A stretch of DNA of 64,000 nucleotides, taken from the NCBI RefSeq assembly GCF_000350225.1, contig NW_005179270.1:18824-82823 (forward strand). The letters run 5' to 3'. Made by a program: the position numbers and the translations under genes. Below the pieces are notes generated by a model. That model did not search any database. It was not told where the DNA came from and was given only the letters and a program-made list of their open reading frames with translations. Shown in pieces: positions 40,276 through 50,804 of the stretch. Numbering within the stretch: the first letter of the stretch is position 1; the number at the start of each line of letters is the position of its first letter. Origin of the DNA: Chondrus crispus. Taxonomy: Eukaryota; Rhodophyta; Florideophyceae; Gigartinales; Gigartinaceae.

Positions 40276-41529
40276 CTACACCTCCTTCGTCCATCGAAAG
40301 CTCTTCTTGACGGATGTGGTTTCATGCGGCGATGCGGAAATCCTCGCGAAACCAGGAATAAAGCCGCGGTAGTAGCCGGCAAGACCAAGAAAGCTGCGCA
40401 ACTCCGTACTATTGGTTGGAACCGGCTCCTCTCGTATGGCCCTGATCTTCTCAGGGTCTACCTTGATCCCTTCGGAACTCACGATGTGACCTAAAAGACG
40501 AGTTTGTGACTATGCGAAACTGCACTTGGCAATCTTTAGCTTCAGACCACTCTCAGCGATTACCCTAAATACTTCAATCAAGTGCGCGACGTGTTCTTTA
40601 ACAGACTTCGAGAACACCACCACATCGTCAAGATACACACGCACGAATCGAAGATCTCGAACCAACTGGTCCATGATCCTTTGGAACGTCGATGGAGCGC
40701 TCATCAGCCCAAACGGCATCACTTCAAACTGAAAGGTGCCAAAACGACAGACAAAAGTTGTCTTCTCCTTGCAATGTTCAGCCACTCGAAGTGGCCAATA
40801 TGAAGAAAACAAATCGAGGGTTGTAAACACCTTACTACCCTCTAAGTCGTCAAAGATTTCCTCCATTCGTGGCAAGGGCCACTTGTCTGCTTTCATCCTC
40901 CCGTTAAGAGTTCGGTAGTCCACACAGAACCACGGCTTACTGTCCTTCTTCGAGGCGATTACCACTGGAAATGACCATCCAGAAATTGAAGACGTGATGA
41001 TTCCAGCCCTCCGCATCTTATCAATTTTTTCACGCACAACTTCATTGTGGCGAGGCGGCAGCCTACGTGCCATGTGTGTTATACGGTTCTGGTCCTCTAG
41101 CTCAAACAAATGAGTTAGTGGAACATCTGCCGGTCTTAGATCATCTAGTGACCAAGCCGCGATGACCAACTGCTGAATAACGCCCGCGAGTGTACTCCTG
41201 GTGTCGGCAGCCAAATGTCTGAGTTTATCCCTGAGTAGGACGTGGTGAGGGTGGTCCCCGTCCTCTTCGTCAGAAACCGACCCCTCTGGTCCTGCCATCC
41301 CAATATCAGGTTCAATAGGTGGAACGTCTACCACCGCCAGGACCAGTGCACTTTCACTCTCAGAAGACGAATTCGGAGCGGCATCCGTGTCTGAAGTAAA
41401 ATCTTCGCCATCAGTTGCCGACCCATTCAGTGCACCCCGCTCCACGTCCATAGTAATCCCAAGTCTCATGGTCTTGTCACCTACAGTGATCTGCCCGTTT
41501 TGACTTACCAAGTCAATATAGGCTTTCAA
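40276..41529 (-). pseudogene. Gypsy-2 reverse transcriptase, one in-frame stop
   Basis: An acidic Ser/Asp-rich linker (residues 1-110 of the frame) leads into a classical gypsy reverse transcriptase: WSFPVVIASKKD, CVDYRTLN, TTLDLFSSYW, MPFGLMSAPSTFQR and YLDDVVVFS. A TAG at 40510-40512 interrupts the frame just after CSFA. The same frame goes on with HIVSSEGIKVDPEKI and RSFLGLAGYYRGFI (thumb and start of RNase H) to about 40276. All polymerase catalytic residues are present. Confidence 0.88.
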
Positions 41530-41669
41530 TTATTCAAGTGAAGGTAGGGCGATGATCAAATCAATGGGTGTAACCTTCACTAACAGGTAGTCCAAGTTTA
41601 CCGTCAGATCTCCAAACGACGTGGGCACTCCAAGCAATGTTCTAAGACAAGGGGCGTTAGCGCCGTCAG

Positions 41670-41984
41670 CTACCTTGATTTCCTTTCCCGTCGGCTGCGG
41701 GGATAGACACAGTTTCGAAACGAGTTGCGGAGAGATAATGTTCGGTACTGACCAGAGTCAAGGAGAGCCTGGGACTCCGTCCCATAAACACGAACATTCA
41801 CGAGTCTCAGCCTCCTCGGCTTCTTGTCAGCGTGGCCGGCGTACGCTCGGCTACGGCCACTTCGTTTCGAGAACAAGCGACCAATCTCCTTTTTCGCAAG
41901 ATCAGCATCGCCGCGAATGAGCTGACCGAATGTTAATCCAGATGGCGCATTGGCAAGCTCTGCGATGACATTGTATATTCCCAC
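41670..41984 (-). pseudogene. Gypsy-2 protease segment
   Basis: APSGLTFGQLIRGDADLAKKEI is followed by RLVNVRVYGTESQALLDSGQ; the DSG is the retropepsin active-site motif. The frame breaks soon after, at the flap region, by a shift towards the reverse transcriptase linker. Confidence 0.75.
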
Positions 41985-42079
41985 ATGTTATTGCAGCGCG
42001 GACTTCCTGTCCGATCTTTTGCTCTTATTCTTACGGCAGGGCTTTACATGCTCTTTCCCAAGCGGTGCGGCCCCGATAG

Positions 42080-42541
42080 TCACTCCTGGAGGAAGGGGGG
42101 ATTAAGAAGGCGAGATATGGCCACTTCCTCATAGGTTTTGCGCTGCTTAGGAAGAGCCTCCCCTTCCAGATTTCTTTTGGCTGCTGCCACAACGTCTCCA
42201 TCCCTTGATTCGTCGATGTACGTCACTTGGGCACCACCTGAACCGTCCTTGGCGTTATCAGCGGTCTTGGGAGGGGTATCTACGTTGGGTCGTGTCACCC
42301 CAAATTTCGACCAGCACGTGTCCTCGCCATGTCCCTGCTTACCACACTTGGGGCAGCAAAAGTCACGGTTTGGATTGGAACGACAGCGTACGGCGCTATG
42401 TCCAGGTTCCTTACAAAAAGAACAGGTTCGAACAATTTCTGTCAGCTCGACTATCTGCTTCTTCTTCACCAATAGTGATAGCTCTGCCAGCTGGTCGGCA
42501 AAAGATTCGACTTTTTTTCTCAATGTTCCCTGTTTTTTCAA
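42080..42541 (-). pseudogene. Gypsy-2 gag C-terminus with CCHC zinc knuckles
   Basis: CSFCKEPGHSAVRC and CPKCGKQGHGEDTC are two complete CX2CX4HX4C knuckles that bind the element RNA. The frame overlaps the end of the gag core in another frame (42411-43148), so a frameshift near 42500 separates them. Confidence 0.85.
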
Positions 42542-43148
42542 ATCTCTCCGGCCTCTGCAAGATGCGTCTCGGTGCTGAAGGGTAAAACGATTGGGCAGGG
42601 CGCCCTGCCAAAAAGGCTTCGCGACCTTCGACGAAGTCCTCGACAGACTTATTCAGAGTCTCGTACGATGTCGGTGCTCGGTACAGGACGAACTGGGCCA
42701 GATCAACATGAGCCATTACTGCGTTTCGGAGTTGGCCAAACTTGGCCTCCGCATTAAACGAAGCTTTGTCAAAGCAGCCTTCCATTTCATTCAGTGAACC
42801 CGACAGGTCGCTGTGGTCTAGCCGGCTAGCGACAGCAACACGAATGTGGTCCTCAGGTTCCTCCACCGTTTGGAAGCGGTCCAGTAGTGCCTTTCTCACG
42901 GCCTGGTAGTCACTGGCTTCATCTGTCAGCTCACCATTGTGGCTATAGGTGTCATAGTTGAGGTCGAATGCCTCCCCCTGTAGGTTGGACAAAAGTTTTC
43001 CTGCTTTATCTGTGCCGGTCTTTCCTCTCATGACGACATTCTCATAGACAAAGAGGAATTTTGCAACATCAGCTCCCTGCTTGCCACCAAACACAAGTGA
43101 AGAAGGGTTGGCCTGCATGTTGGCGTTAGTCCTCCACAAGAGTACCAT
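42411..43148 (-). CDS. Gypsy-2 gag core
   Basis: A 245-aa frame with the gypsy gag capsid fold: FVYENVVMRGKTGTDKAGKL, then QAVRKALLDRFQTVEEPEDH, then KFGQLRNAVMAH and VLYRAPTSYETL. The first ATG (43148) uses the last base of the 5' LTR, and the second Met lies ten codons later. The end of the frame, after about 42530, runs out of frame with the zinc knuckle segment. It is related to the plus-strand remnant at 29855. Confidence 0.82.
   Translation of the reverse strand: MVLLWRTNANMQANPSSLVFGGKQGADVAKFLFVYENVVMRGKTGTDKAGKLLSNLQGEAFDLNYDTYSHNGELTDEASDYQAVRKALLDRFQTVEEPEDHIRVAVASRLDHSDLSGSLNEMEGCFDKASFNAEAKFGQLRNAVMAHVDLAQFVLYRAPTSYETLNKSVEDFVEGREAFLAGRPAQSFYPSAPRRILQRPERFEKTGNIEKKSRIFCRPAGRAITIGEEEADSRADRNCSNLFFL
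43131..43147 (-). promoter_or_regulatory. Gypsy-2 primer-binding site
   Basis: The coding strand reads TGGTACTCTTGTGGAGG starting at the first base after the 5' LTR. It starts with TGG as expected for pairing with a tRNA CCA end. The tRNA could not be identified by eye. Confidence 0.65.
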
Positions 43149-43369
43149 GTCAACGTGTGTTCGGGGGTGTGTCGGTTCGCTTTACTTTTTGTTCACCTTT
43201 TCTCCTTTTTGCCAGCTACCCCTTTCTTCCCAGACCAGGGCGTGGAGCTTCCCCTTTTATCCTTGCCCCTCGGGCGTCTGGAAGGCTCCAAAACACTTCC
43301 TAATTTTCAATGAACTAAATTACAATTCTAAAAATCAAATTATTTCTAATCAACCAAATCCGGGCCACA
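43148..43369 (-). repeat. Gypsy-2 5' LTR (222 bp)
   Basis: Nearly identical to 35350-35571; flanked on the right by CAAGA (43370-43374). Confidence 0.9.
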
Positions 43370-43536
43370 CAAGACAAAGCAAAAACCAGTCTGTTAAGAC
43401 ACGCCCTCAGTCGCCTACTTTTACTGCATATTTTTGCAATCTCACACACACAGGGTAGGCACGTGCATTTCACTTCACAACCCTCGGCCTGACCTCCCGA
43501 AAAGGAATAAAATCAAACTCAAATTTTAGGATTTTA

Positions 43537-46267
43537 GCGGTGTACCTTCCACAAAAGGGAAATTTTGGACAGATATCAAAAAATTAATTATAAAACAGTA
43601 GTATCATCGGAATGAACAAATCTAAAGCAACCATGCGATTCAGAGTTGTATTTGCAGTCGATTTATATCAAAATTTAACCACATTACACATTCTGCCCGG
43701 TAACATTCTGATCTTGTACTTCCTTCGAAGGTACCCCGTGCAAACAAGATAATTTCTCAAAACTGGGTTAATTTCGGACAGATGTTCCCAAAAACGCCGG
43801 AGAAGATGCAGTCAAAATCAACTCGTTAACGATCATTGCAGCCACTTTCACAGCTGTCGAAGATTGGTGGCGCCTCTTCCGAGCACTGCCCTCACGTCTT
43901 CCTCTTCCAAGTACACTTGCAGATGCCTGCCGACCTGCCGCTGAGACGTACTCCATCACTTGCTTTTTAGCCTCTTCTCTTGCTCTCTTCTTCTGTTCCT
44001 TTCGCTCTTTAGTGGCTGCTCGCTCCATAGCCTTATTTTTAGCACGAAGCGCTGCTTGCATAACTTTTTGGTGCTTTGCTTCTGCCTTCTTGGCAAACCG
44101 CTCCGCCCTTTCGCGATCTTTTACAGCGGTCGCTTCTGTACGCTCGGCTTCTTTTTTTCAAGCGCTCTTCAGAACGCCTTGCCAGCCTTCCTCTCTCCTC
44201 TTATGCCCTCTTGAGTCTCTCGTCCTGCTTTTTCAGCTGCTCTTGCTCCTTCTCCAGCCTTTTCTGCCGTTCTTCAGACTCTTTTTGTCGTCGCCGCTCC
44301 GCCACTTCCCCCATCGTAATCCACTCGCTTGGAGCACCACAATCTAAGGTTACTCTGGTCCCTTTGCCTTGTTGTGATTGTTTGCAGCTCATAGCAGTGG
44401 AAACTGACCTTGCACTAGCACAATCCATAAGAAATGCGGTAACGGTTTCTGCGTTTTTCAACAGAATCGTTAATTTTTGTAATGCTTCTGAAGGACCAAT
44501 TGATTTTTCCAGAATCTTCCCAACCTCCGCAAGCGTTTCCTTATCGCTGCTCCTTTTTCGAACTGATGCTATACTCGAGGCGGGACCGCAGGACTCTATG
44601 CGAAAAGACTCCTTGGATGCCTTCACAGGTGCCATAGTAACATTACTGTTAAAGCGAAGTGGGAAGCCGCAGTCGAATGGATAAATGCCAGTTACCTTAA
44701 AAGACTGTACAATGTTGTCAACTGTAATACTTTCAAATGCATGCACACCGCAAGCAAGATTAACGGAAACGTGTCTCGTATCGAAGAGGGAGTTCTTGCA
44801 CAGCTCATCACGGAGCTCGCGAACGGCAAACTTAAAACCCTTATTAACCTTTTGATCACACGGTTGTAGAAAGCGTGAAGTATTAGCAGGGCTAACGACG
44901 ACCTCGCAATTGTTCTTCTGGCACATATCTATCCAATCAGTTCCATTTCGGGAGCTGTGGCCATCCAAACAAAGAACATAGTGGAGACTGAGAGGAACAA
45001 CTGCTCGCACAGAAATGTCAATATGTTTCATTAATGCAGACATCACAGCCATCTCCATAGAACCGCTCTCAGTCATTTTAATGACACCCTCAGACGGAAA
45101 CCAGCACTGTTCAAAATATTTTGCAGAGATCCCTGAGACTTCAGCAAATTACTTCTGCACTCCCCGGTTAACTAAAGCATCAGTCCAGTTGCTCATCAGT
45201 CGTTTCCCAGAAACAATAAAAATGGAGGGGTCTTCCTGCCTGAAGCTGAAACTGCAACAACTGCAGTTACATGCTTATTAGCACCGTTAACAGAGAATGC
45301 TGCACGAAATCCTCCGTGATGGCCAGTTGAAGAACTAAACACTTTTTTCATCGCCCCTGTAGATGCATCCACAGCTGTTTCGTCAACGTTCCATATTCGG
45401 TCTGGGTCCTTCAACAAGCCGGGGTGGAGCTTTTCGACGTGCTGAAGAGCTGTAAAAATGACTGAACATGTTCACGGCTTTCCACTTTCAGTTTGGCAAT
45501 CTCTTTGTTTTCCATTTTACGATATGTGATCTCTCGATGACGTGACCGAAAGGCACGAACAGTGTCGTCGCTAAGTATTCCATTCTTCCATCCATCCCTA
45601 CCATCCGACGCAATGCGAGACATAATCTGCTTTATACCGTGGTGGTCGATTGCAAAGCCACGATTTGCGGCAAAGCAAATTCGTTGAATAGTCATTTGTT
45701 CTTCTTCTGAACTGAGAACAGTCTTCCGCCCGGGTCCTTTTGTAGCCAGCATCTTTCCAATTATCTGTGTATCGCCCAGTCGCAAAAGCTCTTTGAGCTC
45801 CCCTACGACTGTTTTGGGGACTTGTGTTGCCGTCGAAATTTTGCGCAATGAAAGAGCCGTATTCTGGAGCATTTCTTCTGCTTCAATCCTCCCTCTTCTG
45901 CGTACATCCAGTGTGTGCTCTCTGGTCTTGCAAATCTTGCACTGCTTGCGCATAGAACGAGCCATGATGGAACAATGGTAAAAGGATGAGTAGCTTGGTG
46001 CACGACGTACATTTTGATGGGGTGATATGGTCACTACAGAAGGCGGATTGAGTAGTGTTTCCCTTTTTCGCGCGAATTGAAGCTTGTGACGCTTGCCTAA
46101 TGGCCATTGGACTACCTTGGGTAGTGGTTTTGTTGGTACGAATGGATCTAGAATAATTTACTGTGCTATGGTTGTCTTTAATTGGTACGCTACACACTAC
46201 TTTAAGGCTAGTGCTTTTTGTCCGGAACTCCCCGATGTCCGAAATTTCCCTTTTCTGGAAGGCACAC
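43537..46267 (-). mobile_element. Decayed pogo/Tigger-like DNA transposon
   Basis: Terminal inverted repeats at 43540-43570 and 46237-46267 agree at 28 of 31 positions (GTGTACCTTCCACAAAAGGG on the left). TA dinucleotides lie just outside (43535-43536 and 46268-46269), the target of this superfamily; the left end may include three extra bases (43537-43539). Inside is a minus-strand DDE_1 transposase with several lesions. It lies only about 160 bp from the right end of Gypsy-2. Confidence 0.85.
43768..45966 (-). pseudogene. pogo-like DDE_1 transposase, multiply frameshifted
   Basis: The ATG at 45966 begins a basic N-terminus with a CKICKTREH cluster and a helix-turn-helix-like segment. A shift near 45420 leads to 45196-45417 with the first catalytic Asp in IWNVDETAVD. 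Another shift and a stop near 45150 lead to 44201-45076 with CLDGHSSR (second Asp) and FLQPCDQKVNK (third Asp). The last two are separated by 35 residues, as in pogo/Tigger (DD35D). The C-terminus is a highly charged Lys/Glu/Arg coiled coil, continuing in another frame to 43768. The frame lesions mean no functional enzyme. Confidence 0.85.
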
Positions 46268-46579
46268 TACAGTGAACATAGCACGTACAGCTCAAAAGCG
46301 AAGGTTAGTGAACGGCACAGGGAACTTGCAATACAGTACCCTTGGTACCGTTGTGCTGTACTTGCCTGCTTGCGCCCAAACCTGCTCTGCTTGATGCGTC
46401 TAATCGGCCCCTCTCAATTGGCAGAGGTAGAGCTTCAGACAATGAAAACTAACGAATCCCTCGCCCCATATTTGTTCGTGTACAGTACAGTGAACACAGC
46501 AATTTGCATTTTCAACTAGGGATATGCAAACGCAACTTTTTAACCCTGAAGCTAGCCACCACAGTTTAGCCCAACCTAA

Positions 46580-46600
46580 AGAGCACGCCTGTGGCGTGCT
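46580..46600. repeat. 9-bp perfect stem hairpin
   Basis: GAGCACGCC (46580-46588), loop TGT, GGCGTGCTC (46592-46600). Confidence 0.9.
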
Positions 46601-46733
46601 CTAAACATTTCGATTAGCCACCACATTTTGGCCCAACCGACAAGCGTGCTCTAACCACCCATTTCGAGGTTGTCCAAAAAAGACTCTTTGCTGGGCATTT
46701 TTGTAAAGGGTCTTAGCTCTGTTGTAAATAAAG

Positions 46734-46755
46734 AGGATTCACTGCAGTGAATCCT
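46734..46755. repeat. 22-bp perfect palindrome
   Basis: AGGATTCACTG followed immediately by its reverse complement, centred on a CTGCAG. Confidence 0.9.
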
Positions 46756-47647
46756 GTGTATTTCCGTAAAGAAATTGATGTCAACCTCTTAAGAGGCGGC
46801 ACAAAGAGACGGCACAAACGCTATCGATCGTGCGACCTGCGACTTCTGGTTCTGGACAACCAGTGAATATATCTGCTGCACTACACAAGACCTCATACTG
46901 TACCAAGGGTACCAAGGGTACTGCACAAGGCCACTGTTCATGGACATTGTTTTACACCTGAGAAGAAGGATCCAGGAAGACGCTAATTAACCCTGTGCAT
47001 TGCAATATGATCTCAACTCTGCCGAATGGTATCTTTGAAACAAAAACTTTTGGAAAACAAAATAAACTCCTCTGTCAATAATCAACAATGCAAGGCAAAG
47101 AACGCAGTTCTTTGCCTGTAATGAGGCGGGCCCTACTCTTACCAGGGCAGTGCCGCTAGAACAGCCCATGGTGACCACAAAACTCACCCTTACGCAAAAC
47201 GGTAGAGGCGAAGTAGTGCGCCATCCTTACCATCTAATCTGTCTTTTGTCACGTCTGCTCACCCCAGCAATCATTCACGTATGGTACAGTCTTCTGGAAG
47301 GCTCAAAACTTCAAATTCATGTATCCTTTCCAGTTTTTTCGATTCACTGAACAAGAACGTTCGGCAAACACAGTTACTGCACACGAGAGTGCACGAGAGC
47401 CGAAAACCAATCCTGCTTCCTGGGTCCATTTCTAATCCCCTCCGACACCTTTGCCTTTTCGGAAAATCCACGACCTCTCCAAGTGTCGTCTTCGACTGCC
47501 TCGATATCGGAAAAGAAGACAAAAGAGAGCGCTTTCGCACCACGACAGTCGAGCTACGTGACCTCAGAAACAATCTAATCCCCTAACCATAGCGCTGACT
47601 CTGCTGTGTTTAATGTAGTTTCTTCTATTGACGTTACTGGCTTGCCC

Positions 47648-49133
47648 TCAGTACACATCTGACTCCTCCCATGACCAATCCGAGCATTCTTCTTTATTTC
47701 CCTCTTTGTAAACCGACAGGTGTGGCCCTCTTCGAGATACTCCAATCACTCTCCTCGCTGCAACAGTTGATTTCATCTTGGACGCCGTTTCCGTACATAC
47801 AAGCTGAAGAATTTGTGGTACGGAACAAAACGTTTTGTATCCTCTCCGTCCTTTCAAAACCACCACGCATATCCATGACACAAGGACGAGGACAGCCAGA
47901 AGCAGTGTAGTTGCCACGAGAACAGCGAGTGCCGGTGTTGCCAAGTTTAGATTCACTTCGCTAATATCTTGCCCTCCTTCCTCTCGAAAGTATAGCGTCT
48001 TATTTTCCAATATATCACTCACGGCCATGTCTGCCAGCCTCGACACGTCACTTTGGAATCCCACTGTACTGAGAAATGCCACATTCGAAACAGCTTTCTT
48101 CTGTTGCTCCTCGTTGTCCAAAGAATCAACATGTACAACCTCGGCCGCGCTTTGATCCTCGCTAATGTCTCGTACGAGTACGATGTAGTCCTTAATCACT
48201 CCGTTCTTTTCGACCTGACCCCACCCCACGCATGCCGTGACATCCGTGTGAAAACAATAGAGATGTTTCACCTCTGGTTCGCATTCGTCTGCGACAAATT
48301 TCGCTTCGCGGACGTCATTCATGTCGTCATTCTCCTTAAAAGGATTTTCGATAGCAGCAAATCGGCAAAGGACAGGAGAAGAGAGAACACTCATCCCGTA
48401 TTCTCGATATATCATTGGCTTCTGAAAGTGTCCTTCATTGACACATATACCGCCCGGCAAGGCTGTGCCAAAAGTTTGTTTTTCTGCGTCCAAGGCCAAT
48501 TCCTTATACACATATGAGTATATTTTCGAGTGAGTGTAGTTGTTCTCTATGCATCTAAACGAAACTGCCATGGCATACAAGCGCATACTGATCATTCGCT
48601 CACAGCTAGCGCCGCTGCACTTCAACTCAAAATCGTTTGAGAAGTCGATCTCTGAGGGCATGCCAGTGAAAATGACGACAGCCGCATATTTCTGGGGCTT
48701 GAAAGCAGTAACAGTTCTTCCGCTGATGCAAAAGCCAATGACGACGACAGAGACAGTGGAGAGCATGATTAGGAAGGAAAACAAGCGAGCGAGATTGATA
48801 GGCCCGATGGGTCCGCCGGTGAGTGCTCCGATCTTGGAGGTTTCCGGAAGAATGGGCTGACGTTTATCGTGCAAGAGAAAGAGATTTGCATACTTGCAGA
48901 GTGATTGACATGTAGGGGTTGTCTACTGGCTACGAGTGCAGACACGCTCCGAGTGCAGATATGAGCACCGAGGCTTGCCGAGGGCATCATATTGCAGCAC
49001 GAGGTCACGTGTCTGCACGATGTAGCCAGTAGACAATGCCAAGTAAGAGGATGTCGAAGACTAAGGCAGCGATGCCGGAAGCCCAGTTGGAATTGACGCT
49101 AATGCGCCAAACATTTGAGATCGAATCAGACAT
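47648..49133 (-). CDS. Unknown membrane protein, paralog A
   Basis: Homologous along its length to the gene at 50805-52178. Start ATG 49133: the first segment (49133 to about 49020) gives a transmembrane helix (IAALVFDILLLGIVYW) aligned with the first helix of paralog B. About 100 bp then intervene, built around an imperfect inverted repeat with stops in frame, before coding resumes in the same alignment (CKYANLFLL, about 48898) and runs to 47648. A second helix (LFSFLIMLSTVSVVVIGFC), a roughly 260-residue Cys-containing loop with sequons, a third helix (LAVLVATTLLLAVLVLVSW) and a basic-then-acidic tail (ending WSWEESDVY) follow. The gap may be a short intron or a disabling insertion. Shared motifs with B include ALTGGP-GPI, PGGICVNE, NVAFLS-VGF and VVLLKGRR-Y-TF. 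Function unknown; topology suggests a surface protein with a large exposed loop. Confidence 0.7.
48919..49036. repeat. Imperfect inverted repeat splitting paralog A
   Basis: TTGTCTACTGGCTAC followed by GAGTGCAGACACG (48919-48946) pairs with 49008-49036 at nearly every base, with about 60 nt between. The right arm includes the end of the first coding segment. CTACA occurs at both junctions. Confidence 0.85.
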
Positions 49134-49817
49134 TGAAAGGCAACGGTGCAGTTGACAAAGTGTTCACTCTCTAGAAGAAGGTGCAGGATGAGCAGTCTCA
49201 GACATGGATGAGAAGACCGCCAAACAGAAATGGCCATGCTTTCGGCATGAATACTCAGTACTGGCAGGTTGTGCACTGTCGAAGTTTTCTACACGGCATA
49301 GGACAGATACCGATCTCGCGGTGCGGAGTGGGCCGCGGAGCCAAAAGAAAAAACGGAATCGTGACTACACGAGCTCCAAACACTGTTTTGGCGTCGTTCA
49401 GGAAACGAAGCGGAAAGCCAATACGTGGATGATCACTTCGAGGTCTTCAAAATGAGGCGCTTTCATGATCACGAGGTGCGGCGCCTCCGTCGTGGGTTGC
49501 TCGCTATTCACGGCATGCCGAAGAGGAGCTGATGAGTGTCGGAGGGCATTGTTGCTGTGTTGTCGCGTTATGGAAGGCGCCAGGCGGCGATTGGATCGTC
49601 GGACATCGGGAAGAGTGGCGTTGGCTGAAAGAGCGGTGAACTTGCAGCATTGTACAGTAGTAATAATGAAGCGCAATGGACAGGAAACGATGCAAACGGG
49701 CGACTACGAAAAACATAAATAGTCGCTCAGTGGGCGCGGCGACTCTCATACATGTCCAACCATGCCCGTCCATGCTGTCTTAAAGGAGGCCCCAGAAAAA
49801 CACAAAATTTGTGTTTT

Positions 49818-49862
49818 GATCCTTCCTCACTACACAATTTAATTGTGTAGTGAGGAAGGATC
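49818..49862. repeat. 45-bp inverted repeat, 22-bp arms
   Basis: The arms 49818-49839 (GATCCTTCCTCACTACACAA...) and 49841-49862 are exact reverse complements around a single T. A partial TTTGTG/CACAAA pair flanks it on the left. Confidence 0.92.
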
Positions 49863-50034
49863 ATTACTCATGATCGTCTTGATCAAGTGGTGTTTTGTAC
49901 GGTGTCATACTGTAGACGAACCAGTAACGGTTACCTCGTAGCGTTGAGTGCTTTTTGATGGAGCCCGGAAAAGACCCGCATGACGCTCTTTGAAAGAGCT
50001 CTACAGTACATCGTTGTCGCAAATAAATAGGGAA

Positions 50035-50070
50035 GACACGTGAGAGCCTGGTCCCAGGCTTTCACGTGTC
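50035..50070. repeat. Inverted repeat, 17-bp arms
   Basis: GACACGTGAGAGCCTGG (50035-50051) pairs with 50054-50070 with one mismatch and a 2-nt loop. Confidence 0.9.
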
Positions 50071-50117
50071 GACCAATACGTAGATGCCCCCCAGGAGGCA
50101 TCTACGTATTGGTCGAC
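50068..50117. repeat. Inverted repeat, 21-bp perfect arms
   Basis: The arms 50068-50088 (GTCGACCAATACGTAGATGC...) and 50097-50117 are exact reverse complements around an 8-nt loop. It shares its first three bases with the preceding hairpin. Confidence 0.92.
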
Positions 50118-50804
50118 TATGCAGCACATGTGCGGGGGTGGATGCGCATGAGGGGGTAGGCATAAGTTTGTGTTGTTGCCACTTGTTGTGGATCAGTCGT
50201 GGCGACACAAGAAATGAAACAACACATACTGTACTGTAATCTTACTTTGGACTGCAATACAGTGCTACAGTGCGTTATTGCTACAGTGTGAAGATGACAA
50301 CTGCCCTCATGTGAGCCTGCTTTTCAACTTTTTTTTCTGCCCTCGTCATTTCTCGATAAGAAGGAGAAAGATATCCTCGCCACCCTACTTGGCTTTTGCG
50401 TCGCGGAAGGATAGATTTAGTGAGAACTGTAAGTCCTTTCCGATTGTTTACGATTGTTTACAAAAAGGTTCACTGCATGGGTAAAACGCTGTCCTAGTCT
50501 CTAGGGCTTCGCAGTTGCCCCTTGCAGCCGGCAACAAACGAAGGAACAGTACTGTACCCGTAACCCTCTCGACACAGATGCCGGTTTTGCTAATGCGTCA
50601 ATGCGTAACTCACCTTCCTGAACACATCACAATTTGTGTCGGCAGGCACGCCAAAACCGTCATAGTATGCGCAACCTAAGTCTCTCTCGCAATTGCCATG
50701 TGGATAACTTCACTACTTAATCAGTTCCGCACTTCACGTCATGCTCACCCCGGCTGGAGTTTTCATTTAGGACGAAGTCCTGAAGACGCGCTTCATCCTC
50801 CCAT

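Larger units (their letters stand above)
35350..43369 (-). mobile_element. Ty3/gypsy retrotransposon with H3-tail gene (Gypsy-2)
   Basis: An 8020-bp element bounded by 222-bp LTRs with the 5-bp target duplication CAAGA (35345-35349 and 43370-43374). Coding order on the minus strand: gag, CCHC knuckle, protease, reverse transcriptase, RNase H, integrase. The LTRs differ at roughly ten positions, the pol frame has stops and the integrase is split by a later insert, so this copy is old and immobile. Between integrase and the 3' LTR a plus-strand gene carries a histone H3-like N-terminus. Confidence 0.93.
46268..47647. other. Non-coding stretch with hairpins
   Basis: No gene recognised. Two imperfect copies of a unit containing TAGCCACCACA(G/T)TTT and GCGTGCTCTAA lie at about 46550-46660. 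Two overlapping 100-codon frames on opposite strands at 47271-47586 resemble nothing. Confidence 0.45.
49134..50804. other. Divergent intergenic region between the membrane-protein paralogs
   Basis: The region holds the two start regions back to back. Short frames at 49181-49773 overlap on both strands and look like chance. The notable content is three long inverted repeats between 49818 and 50117, listed separately. Confidence 0.5.

Noticed and set aside
44076-44684. 202-codon Leu/Ser/Phe-rich plus frame resembling membrane segments
   Set aside because: It is the complement of the Glu/Lys/Arg coiled-coil tail of the pogo-like transposase; complementing such codons always gives Leu/Phe/Ser runs.
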